Of a stretch of DNA of 37,971 nt, positions 27,198-34,308 are shown piece by piece. Positions within the stretch are counted from its first letter, which is position 1. Each line of letters opens with the position of its first letter. The DNA is from Bacillota bacterium (GTDB taxonomy: Bacteria > Bacillota > Clostridia > Tissierellales > Peptoniphilaceae). The notes below the pieces were generated by a model, which was not told the DNA's origin, made no database searches, and saw only the letters and a list, made by a program, of their open reading frames with translations. Location of the stretch: positions 1-37,971 of the forward strand of contig JAQYCE010000076.1 of assembly GCA_029003555.1 (NCBI GenBank), given 5' to 3'. The position numbers and the translations under genes were made by a program.

Positions 27198-28196
27198 TTA
27201 TTTCAATAGGGCCTCATAAATTTGAACCAGCTTGCGACCCGTCTCTTCGATCGACTTGGACGCCGCTACCTGGTAACCTGCTTCTATCAAGCTGGGTACT
27301 TGCCCCTCCAGGATCGCTTTGATTTTTTCTTCAAAATCGTCCACACTACGCCCCTTGTAAAGCTGGACCCCTGCTTGATAGTCCTCCTCAAAAATAGGAA
27401 TATCCCGCACTAAAATCGGACTTCTGCAAGCCAGGGCCTCCAAAAGGACGATCCCTTCCGTCTCTTCTCGGGTTAAGAAGGTATAAAGGTCGGCTCCACA
27501 GTAGGCTTCCCGAAGGAGGTCACTTGAAATATACCCTGGACAATGAAGGTTTGGCGTCTTCTCTTCCAGCATCCGCTTGATCTCCGGGCTCATCAGGGCG
27601 CGATCCAGCTTGCCAAACCAGACAAATTCGTACTGGGGCAGTCTTTGAGCCAGCGTGATGAAATCATCCATGCCCTTGCGCTTGATCGGCAGGCCCACGG
27701 ATAGGATCGACTTTTTACTGGGGTCAAGCTGATAGCGTTTGTAAAAAGCGCTCCGCTCTCCCCCTCTTGCCCGCCAAAAGGAAAGATCAATCCCGTTGGA
27801 GACCACTTTAATAGGGCGGTCCAATCCGTAGGTTGATAGGATCCCCCTAGAATAGGTCGTAGGGGTTAGAACCACATCACCCCGCTTATAACAATGGATC
27901 AACCACCGTTTAAATAGCGGGGCCAGCTGATTGCTGAAAATAAAGGAGTTTTTAAAATCCTCCTTGGTGGAGTGGGCATGGTAGACCACTTTTTTGCCCA
28001 TCCGGTGGGCTTTTCGGGCAAAGCGCACAGAGGCAGGAAAAACCGTATTGATATGAACCAGGTCGAAGTCTTCCGTCTCATCGGTGGTAAAATCGCAGCC
28101 GACCCGGCTTAAAGCCTTTTTCTGATGATCGATCGCCTTGCCCACCCCGGATTGCTTGACCGTTTCGTAGTCCCTGGCATAGAGTAAAATCTTCAT
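27198..28196 (-). CDS. GT4-family glycosyltransferase
   Basis: MKILLYARDYETVKQSGVGKAIDHQKKALSRVGCDF...DLVHINTVFPASVRFARKAHRMGKKVVYHAHST..., IKVVSNGIDLSFW, KKSILSVGLPIKRKGMDDFI, ADLYTFLTREETEGIVLLEALACRSPILVRDIPIFEE. Confidence 0.9.
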   Translation of the reverse strand: MKILLYARDYETVKQSGVGKAIDHQKKALSRVGCDFTTDETEDFDLVHINTVFPASVRFARKAHRMGKKVVYHAHSTKEDFKNSFIFSNQLAPLFKRWLIHCYKRGDVVLTPTTYSRGILSTYGLDRPIKVVSNGIDLSFWRARGGERSAFYKRYQLDPSKKSILSVGLPIKRKGMDDFITLAQRLPQYEFVWFGKLDRALMSPEIKRMLEEKTPNLHCPGYISSDLLREAYCGADLYTFLTREETEGIVLLEALACRSPILVRDIPIFEEDYQAGVQLYKGRSVDDFEEKIKAILEGQVPSLIEAGYQVAASKSIEETGRKLVQIYEALLK

Positions 28197-28217
28197 CGTA
28201 CACGCCCATTCAGGGTC

Positions 28218-30125
28218 TTAGATTCGCTGGGTAATCTGCTCCTTCAGCCAGGCCTTGAATTCTTCAAAGGGAATGGTTTCGCTGTCTTTTTCCCCGTGAC
28301 GACGGATGGAGACGGTCTTGTTTTTCACCTCATCATCCCCCACCACGATCTGGAAAGAAGTCTTAGCCAGCTGGGCGTCGCGGATCTTCTTGCCCAGGGT
28401 CTCCTCACGGAGGTCCAGGTTGACCCGGCCGCCAACGGCCTCAAGCTCTTCTTTCATCTTCTTGGCATAGTCGCCGTGGGCCTTGTTATTGACCGGAATC
28501 AGCTCCACTTGAACCGGGGCCAGCCAGAGGGGGAAGTTCCCCGCATACTCTTCAATCAGGATCCCGATGAAGCGCTCGATGGAGCCCAAGACGACCCGGT
28601 GGATAAGGACAGGACGGTGCTTCTCGCCATCTTGTCCGATATATTCGGCTTCAAAACGCTGGGGCAACTGGAAGTCCAGCTGGACCGTTCCGCACTGCCA
28701 GGTTCTTCCGATGGTATCCTCCAACTGGAAGTCGATCTTAGGACCATAGAAGGCGCCATCGCCCTCGTTGATGGTGTACTCCTTGCCCATGTGCTCCAAG
28801 GCCCCCTTCAGGGCGTTGGTAGCTCCTTCCCACTCCTCATCGGTTCCCATGGAATCCTCCGGACGGGTGGAAAGCTCGATGGTGTACTTGAAGCCCATCT
28901 TTTTGTAGACCATATCGATCAGGTCGCAAATCCGCTTAACCTCATCTTCAATTTGATCCATAGCCAGGAAGATATGGGCATCGTCCTGGGTGAAGTTCCG
29001 GACCCGGAAAAGGCCGTGGAGGGCGCCGGAAAGCTCATGGCGGTAGACATTGCCCAACTCCGCCAAGCGAAGGGGTAGGTCACGGTAGGAGTGGGGCTGG
29101 GAATTGTAAACCAAAACGGAACCCGGGCAGTTCATGGGTTTGATGGCGTAGTCTTCCTCATCAATCTTGGTGGTATACATATTCTCCCGATAATGGTCCC
29201 AGTGACCTGAAGTCTCCCAGAGCTTGCGGTTGAGGATCTGGGGGGTGGAGATTTCCAGGTAATCCGCTTTTCTATGGATCTCTCTCCAGTAGTCAATCAG
29301 CTCATTTTTAATAACCATGCCGTTGGGGAGGAAGAAGGGGAAGCCGGGACCCTCTTCCATGAAGGTGAAGAGTTCCATTTCCTTGCCGATCTTCCGGTGA
29401 TCACGCTTTTTGGCTTCTTCCAGGCGTTCCAGGTATTCATCCAGGAGCTTCTTCTTGGGGAAGGAGACGCCGTAGATCCGGGTCAGCATCTTGTTGTGCT
29501 CATCGCCCCTCCAATATGCACCGGCCAGCGAAGTCAACTTGAATGCCTTGATTTCTCCGGTGTTCTGGATATGGGGGCCGGCGCAGAGGTCGATAAAGTC
29601 CCCCTGCTGGTAGAAGGAAACTTCTTCCTCCTCCGGCAGGTCTTCAATCAGCTCTACCTTGTAGGGCTGGTTATGTTCTTTCCAATAGTCGATGGCTTCC
29701 TGGCGGGGTTTGGAGAAGCGGACGATGTCCAGCTTTTCCCGGACAATCTTCTGCATTTCTTCTTCAATCTTGGCCAGGTCCTCTTCCGTCAGAACATCCT
29801 CGCCGAAGTCGATGTCATAATAAAAGCCGTCTTTAATGGCCGGTCCAATGGCAAATTGTGCCTTGGGATAGAGGCGGGTAACCGCTTGGGCCAGAAGGTG
29901 GGAGGAGGAATGGCGGAAGGCGTGTTTGCCCAGGTCATCGTCAAAAGTGGCTATTTCCAGCCGGTCTCCGTCAGATAAGACGTCGCGAATATCGGCATCT
30001 TCCCCATTGATTTTTGCCGCCAGGGCATTCCGGGCCAGGCCCTCGGAAATGGCCTTGGCGCCATCCAGAGCCGAAGCTCCTTCCTGAAGTTCTAATTCTG
30101 ATCCATCCTTGCAAATAATTTTCAT
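28218..30125 (-). CDS. thrS: Threonine--tRNA ligase
   Basis: TGS domain N-terminus, HSSSHLLAQAV, MNCPGSVLVYNSQPHSYRDLPLRLAELGNVYRHELSGALHGLFRVRNFTQDDAHIF, WLAPVQVELIPV. Confidence 0.98.
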   Translation of the reverse strand: MKIICKDGSELELQEGASALDGAKAISEGLARNALAAKINGEDADIRDVLSDGDRLEIATFDDDLGKHAFRHSSSHLLAQAVTRLYPKAQFAIGPAIKDGFYYDIDFGEDVLTEEDLAKIEEEMQKIVREKLDIVRFSKPRQEAIDYWKEHNQPYKVELIEDLPEEEEVSFYQQGDFIDLCAGPHIQNTGEIKAFKLTSLAGAYWRGDEHNKMLTRIYGVSFPKKKLLDEYLERLEEAKKRDHRKIGKEMELFTFMEEGPGFPFFLPNGMVIKNELIDYWREIHRKADYLEISTPQILNRKLWETSGHWDHYRENMYTTKIDEEDYAIKPMNCPGSVLVYNSQPHSYRDLPLRLAELGNVYRHELSGALHGLFRVRNFTQDDAHIFLAMDQIEDEVKRICDLIDMVYKKMGFKYTIELSTRPEDSMGTDEEWEGATNALKGALEHMGKEYTINEGDGAFYGPKIDFQLEDTIGRTWQCGTVQLDFQLPQRFEAEYIGQDGEKHRPVLIHRVVLGSIERFIGILIEEYAGNFPLWLAPVQVELIPVNNKAHGDYAKKMKEELEAVGGRVNLDLREETLGKKIRDAQLAKTSFQIVVGDDEVKNKTVSIRRHGEKDSETIPFEEFKAWLKEQITQRI

Positions 30126-30196
30126 GGCGCTTCCTTTCCGAAAATTCCCGATTCATCGGTAAGGGGACTAGATGGGTCGGGGAGCCATTCAGTCCA

Positions 30197-30392
30197 TAAA
30201 AAAAACACGATGACGGTCGTATAGGGACGATCGTCATCGTGGTTCCACCCTACTTTATTCTTCATTCCAGCGGTGATCGGAGGTGGTCTTCAGACACCGA
30301 ACTTTGGATAGGACTCTCAGCCTTGGCCCATCTCTCTGTTTTTCCGCTCCTGGTGCTTACTCTTCTCGTCAACTCACCATATTCAGATATTG
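30197..30392 (-). promoter_or_regulatory. T-box leader of thrS (Thr-responsive; candidate specifier ACC at 30285-30287)
   Basis: Minus strand contains AGGGTGGAACCACG (T-box, about 30238-30252), overlapping the terminator CACGATGACG..CGTCATCGTG followed by TTTTTTTT, and an upstream loop gaagACCacctccga consistent with a Thr specifier. Confidence 0.93.
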
Positions 30393-30394
30393 CT

Positions 30395-30423
30395 ATTATA
30401 CTCATTTGGCCAGGGCTTGACAA
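30395..30423 (-). promoter_or_regulatory. Sigma-A promoter of the thrS T-box transcript
   Basis: Minus strand TTGTCA - 17 nt - TATAAT. Confidence 0.85.
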
Positions 30424-30461
30424 GATTTCTTGAAATGATTCTTTCCGGATTGCCCCTAAGC

Positions 30462-31793
30462 CTAGTCCAGATCCGCCAAAAGCCGGACAGCTTCTTCAAT
30501 GCTGTAGGTGGATTGGTCCCCCGTCGTCAGGTTTTTCATGGAGATCTTTCCGGATTCCCTCTCCGCTTCACCGATGATGATGGCATAGCCGGCACCCAGC
30601 TTATCCGCATAGGAGAATTTTTTCTTCATCTTCCCGCTTTCCGTATAGAGCTGGCAGGTCACCCCCTCCGCCCGGAGTTGGTTTAGGACCGAGACGGCAA
30701 AATCTCCGTCTTCTTCCGACATGGGAAGGATGAGGGCCCGGATGAATTGATCCTCTCCCCAGTTCACCAGATTGGCCTGGCTGAGCTGGTAGAAGAGCCG
30801 GGTCAAGCCGATCGATATGCCCACCCCCGGGAAGTTCTCATTGGAGAAGTTGGAAGAGAGGTTGTCATAGCGTCCCCCCGAACAAACCGAACCGATGGAT
30901 TCATGGTCCTTAATAAAGGTCTCATAAACCATGCCCGTATAATAATCCAGTCCTCGGGTAATGGAGAGGTCGATTTTGATGTTGTCTGTGGGAATGCCCA
31001 GGGCCTGCATGTGGCTGTAGACTTCAACGAAGTCCTCAAAGCCCCGGCTGAACTCCTCCTTCATTTCTCCGGATTCATTCATGGCCCGGAGCTTATCGAT
31101 GGTCTTTTCGTTGGACCCGGCATCCTCGATGAAGTGGAAGATCCGGTCGATCTGGTCCGAGGTTTGTCCTAGATCCTCCAGGATCTCCTGAACCCCTTCT
31201 TTCCCAATCTTGCCCAGCTTATCCACGGCCCGGAGGGTCTCCTCCAGGTCCTCCACCCCAATGGAGAGGAAGAAGCCATTTAAGAGCCTCCGGTTGTTGA
31301 TGTGGAAGCAGGCCTGGGTCAAGCCCATATCCTTGAAGATATTGTAGATGACCGCCGGAACCTCAGCGTCGTTCCAGAGGGAAAGGGTCTGGCGTCCGAT
31401 GATGTCGATGTCAGCCTGGTAGAACTCCCGGTAGCGACCCTTCTGGGACCGCTCTCCCCGCCAAACCTTGGAAATCTGATAGCGGCGGAAGGGGAAGGCC
31501 AGGTCCGCATTGTGCTGGGCCACATACCGGGCCAGGGGGACGGTAAGGTCAAAACGGAGGGCCTGGTCCTGAGAGTGGTCATCCCTTTCAATGCGGAAGA
31601 CCTGCTTGGCCGTCTCTCCCCCGCCCTTTGAAAAGAGAATCTCCGTTTTTTCAATAGCCGGGGTATCCAGGGGCCAAAAGCCGAAGGCCTGAAAGTTCTT
31701 CTCGACAATGGCCTTCATCCGGTTGAAGCGAACCTGGTCCTCCGGAAGAAGCTCCATGAACCCGGAAAGAATACTCGGTTGAATAATATCCAT
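30462..31793 (-). CDS. hisS: Histidine--tRNA ligase
   Basis: IQPSILSGFMELLPEDQVRFNRMKAIVEKNFQAFGFWPLDTPAIEKTEILFSKGGGE..., LRFDLTVPLARYVAQ, GLDYYTGMVYETFI, SGGRYDNLSSNF. Start uncertain between 31793 and 31799. Confidence 0.92.
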   Translation of the reverse strand: MDIIQPSILSGFMELLPEDQVRFNRMKAIVEKNFQAFGFWPLDTPAIEKTEILFSKGGGETAKQVFRIERDDHSQDQALRFDLTVPLARYVAQHNADLAFPFRRYQISKVWRGERSQKGRYREFYQADIDIIGRQTLSLWNDAEVPAVIYNIFKDMGLTQACFHINNRRLLNGFFLSIGVEDLEETLRAVDKLGKIGKEGVQEILEDLGQTSDQIDRIFHFIEDAGSNEKTIDKLRAMNESGEMKEEFSRGFEDFVEVYSHMQALGIPTDNIKIDLSITRGLDYYTGMVYETFIKDHESIGSVCSGGRYDNLSSNFSNENFPGVGISIGLTRLFYQLSQANLVNWGEDQFIRALILPMSEEDGDFAVSVLNQLRAEGVTCQLYTESGKMKKKFSYADKLGAGYAIIIGEAERESGKISMKNLTTGDQSTYSIEEAVRLLADLD

Positions 31794-31947
31794 ACTCATC
31801 TCCCATCTAGGAAAAGGCGACGGACCGCCTTTTTCAATAAAAAGTTTTCCTCCCAATCGATGGCTAAATTATACCAAAGCTGCCTTCAAAAAAAAAGTTG
31901 GCCCATAGGAAGAAGGGGCATGCCGACGGCTTCCATGGCCCAAAAGC

Positions 31948-31980
31948 ATAAAAAAACCTGTGAAGCTTCCTCACAGGTCT
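31948..31980 (-). terminator. Intrinsic terminator downstream of the tRNA genes
   Basis: Minus strand ACCTGTGAggaagctTCACAGGTTTTTTTA. Confidence 0.9.
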
Positions 31981-31986
31981 TGATGA

Positions 31987-32057
31987 AGGCGAAGACCGGA
32001 TTCGAACCGGTGGTAGAGGTGTTGCAGACCTTTGCCTTACCACTTGGCTACTTCGCC
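31987..32057 (-). tRNA. tRNA-Cys (anticodon GCA)
   Basis: Minus strand GGCGAAGTAGCCAAGTGGTAAGGCAAAGGTCTGCAACACCTCTACCACCGGTTCGAATCCGGTCTTCGCCT; acceptor stem GGCGAAG/CTTCGCC, U73, GGTTCGAATCC T-arm; CCA not encoded. Confidence 0.95.
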
Positions 32058-32066
32058 ATGATACAG

Positions 32067-32139
32067 AGCGGTAGACGAGGCTCGAACTCGCGACCCCCAG
32101 CTTGGGAAGCTGATGCTCTACCAACTGAGCTACTACCGC
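32067..32139 (-). tRNA. tRNA-Gly (anticodon CCC)
   Basis: Minus strand GCGGTAGTAGCTCAGTTGGTAGAGCATCAGCTTCCCAAGCTGGGGGTCGCGAGTTCGAGCCTCGTCTACCGCT; acceptor GCGGTAG/CTACCGC, anticodon loop TTCCCAA. Confidence 0.93.
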
Positions 32140-32160
32140 ATGGATGATTCAGACTTGTAT

Positions 32161-32189
32161 AGTTTACACTATTAGTACTTCCCTTTCAA
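32161..32189 (-). promoter_or_regulatory. Candidate promoter of the tRNA-Gly-tRNA-Cys transcript
   Basis: Minus strand TTGAAA - 17 nt - TAAACT about 20 nt upstream of tRNA-Gly. Confidence 0.6.
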
Positions 32190-32208
32190 GTCATTTTTAC
32201 ATGGCCGA

Positions 32209-32820
32209 TCAATCCATATATTGATCTTGATCAATTAAAAAACTTCTGAACATGTGCAAAGTCTTTATTTTCGTGCTTTTTGTTTCCTCTATGAATATTC
32301 TGACTGCGAAAGTATAAATGACGAATCCGATAATCACTCCAATTGCATTGGCAAAACTATCGTTAATATTGATGTCTCTAAATGTGAAACCCTGAAATAG
32401 GAATATCAAAAACTGAACCAGTTCAATAGCGATACCAACCCCTAAGCCAGCTATTGTCATTGATTTCTTCGTCATCCCTTTAATTAGGCAGGGTAATAAA
32501 ACACCTAATGGTAGGGTCATGATAATATTTAATATAAAATCTTTAGGATACCAACCCCTAATAAAGGGTATTAAATTTATGTTTTCAGCTAGACTTTCAG
32601 AGAATGATAATTCTTCCTGCATCATTTCCTTAATGGATCCGCTGATATAAATCGGAAAAACGGCGTATTTCACGAGTAGAATGGTATAAAAACACAAAAG
32701 AGTTATAACAGCACACTTGAAAATATAGTACTTCGATTTAGAGCGTATCTGATGAAGGAAATAGACAATAAATGGAATGGAAATAATAAAATCGGTTAGC
32801 AACCCACTATCGATTTTCAT
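32209..32820 (-). CDS. VanZ-like membrane protein
   Basis: Multi-pass protein with VanZ-family hallmarks: ENINLIPFIRGWYPKDFILNIIMTLPLGVLLPCLIKG...AGLGVGIAIELVQFLIFLFQGFTFRDININDSFANAIGVIIGFVIY. Strongly AT-rich gene. Confidence 0.85.
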   Translation of the reverse strand: MKIDSGLLTDFIISIPFIVYFLHQIRSKSKYYIFKCAVITLLCFYTILLVKYAVFPIYISGSIKEMMQEELSFSESLAENINLIPFIRGWYPKDFILNIIMTLPLGVLLPCLIKGMTKKSMTIAGLGVGIAIELVQFLIFLFQGFTFRDININDSFANAIGVIIGFVIYTFAVRIFIEETKSTKIKTLHMFRSFLIDQDQYMD

Positions 32821-32844
32821 AATGAATACTCCATTAAGGTGAAC

Positions 32845-32902
32845 AACCCTTCCAAAAAAGCCACCTCCCGCCCAAAGAAGGACGGGGGTGGTCAGGTGTT
32901 TA
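32845..32902 (-). terminator. Intrinsic terminator downstream of the sigma-like membrane protein gene
   Basis: Minus strand CCACCCCCGTCC-ttcttt-GGGCGGGAGGTGG-CTTTTTT. Confidence 0.8.
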
Positions 32903-32928
32903 TATGAAAACTCTTGGATTAAGGAGAA

Positions 32929-34242
32929 TTAGTCCTCTTTTTCTTCAAACTGATAGGCCACCCCATCGTAAATCAAGGGCTCATCCAGCTGGGGCTTGCC
33001 GTCAAGCTGTCCTTCAAACCAAGCTTTCTGCCAATAGGGTTCCAAGGTTAATTCTGCCGGTTCTCCGGAAATATGGCCGGCTTTTCCATCCATAAAGGCC
33101 AGGTAGATGGTGTCATCCACCTTTCCGATGTGGTGGATGCCGCCATGCTGGGAAGCCGCCTCATCAATGTTCAGGATCTTCTTGACTTCCCCTCCCTTGG
33201 GATATTCGAAAACCGTATTGTCTTCAGGATCGACGAAGAGGATGGTGTTGTTGTAGGCTCCATAGTAGCGGCTGGGGACGGAACGGGTTTCACGGGTGAC
33301 CGGTGCCTCCTCGGAGGAGGATTGGACCACTTCTTCACTGGCGGAGCTTTGGTCTGAAGAAGCCGGTCTTCCCTGGTCCTTGGGCTTTAATATGGTGAAA
33401 CGGGCTAAGACCAGGAGGACCAGGATGGCAAGGATACCGGAAATATAGTAGGCGGACTTGGTAGCCACCTTGGTCTGGTCCTTGGACCGAGGAGAGGAGG
33501 CCGGCTTGGCCTTGGGCGACAAGGTCCAGTTGGTCAAGGAATCGCCTCTACCCTTCTCCCTCCTTTGAGGGTGGTCCTGTCTGGAGACCGGCCGGTCTAC
33601 AGAACGGTAAACCGGTGCCTGGGGGCCCGGAACCACATCCGAAGGGAAGGTATGTTCATTCAAGGAGGCAAAAGCTTCTAAACGGTCCACCAGGCTCTTG
33701 ACCTGGAAGGCACAGGCTTTCTGCATGGAGGTCCGCCGAAGGGTGGGTTCCACCTCGTCGTCTTGGACCCGATTGGACAGCTGCTCGGAAATTCTTTCGA
33801 TTTCCCGGGAAATCTGTCCGGTGGATTGGGCGACTAGCTTGGCGATTTCTTCATCGGAAAGACGGAAGTGAACAGCCAAGAGGAAAAGAGCTTTTTCCCT
33901 AGCCGGCATCTCCTGGAGGGCCATCTGGTAGGTGGAAATCAGCTTATCGGGATCCGCTTTTTCCAGCTCTTCCGATTCCTCTTTCTCTCCATCCTCGATG
34001 GGCGTCTCCTCCGCCTTATCCTTCAGCGCATAATAAGTGGCAACCAGGCCAATGAAGCCCTTTTGGTCCAGGGGCGTCTGGCTGGAGAACCAGGTCTCCT
34101 TCCGGCTGACTTGTTGAAGCGTATGGTGAGCAGCCTCCTCCGCCAGGATCTCCTGGTGGCAATGTTGGAAGGCTGCCTGGTAGGCTAAGTTCCTCAATTT
34201 TCGAGAAAACGGGTGATTTCGACCTTGTCCATCGTTTGCCAT
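32929..34242 (-). CDS. Single-pass membrane protein with ECF-sigma-like cytoplasmic N-terminal half and extracytoplasmic C-terminal domain
   Basis: N-terminus KLRNLAYQAAFQHCHQEILAEEAAHHTLQQV resembles sigma region 2; LQEMPAREKALFLLAVHFRLSDEEIAKLVAQSTGQISREIERISEQL resembles region 4 (HTH). TM segment SAYYISGILAILVLLVLARFTIL is followed by a Ser/Glu-rich linker and a C-terminal beta-like region. ATG at 34242 preceded by GAGGAGGGA. Confidence 0.65.
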   Translation of the reverse strand: MANDGQGRNHPFSRKLRNLAYQAAFQHCHQEILAEEAAHHTLQQVSRKETWFSSQTPLDQKGFIGLVATYYALKDKAEETPIEDGEKEESEELEKADPDKLISTYQMALQEMPAREKALFLLAVHFRLSDEEIAKLVAQSTGQISREIERISEQLSNRVQDDEVEPTLRRTSMQKACAFQVKSLVDRLEAFASLNEHTFPSDVVPGPQAPVYRSVDRPVSRQDHPQRREKGRGDSLTNWTLSPKAKPASSPRSKDQTKVATKSAYYISGILAILVLLVLARFTILKPKDQGRPASSDQSSASEEVVQSSSEEAPVTRETRSVPSRYYGAYNNTILFVDPEDNTVFEYPKGGEVKKILNIDEAASQHGGIHHIGKVDDTIYLAFMDGKAGHISGEPAELTLEPYWQKAWFEGQLDGKPQLDEPLIYDGVAYQFEEKED

Positions 34243-34283
34243 CTGATGTCCCTCCTCACTAATCATCATCAATCATTATTTAT

Positions 34284-34289
34284 ATTATA
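34284..34289 (-). promoter_or_regulatory. Candidate -10 box (TATAAT) for the sigma-like membrane protein gene
   Basis: Minus strand aattcatgTATAATataaat in the short AT-rich gap between the ABC gene and this gene; -35 weak. Confidence 0.4.
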
Positions 34290-34308
34290 CATGAATTTCC
34301 CAGTTCGC

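Noticed and set aside
31794-31947. T-box leader upstream of hisS
   Set aside because: No T-box motif or terminator/antiterminator pair was seen between the tRNA terminator and hisS.
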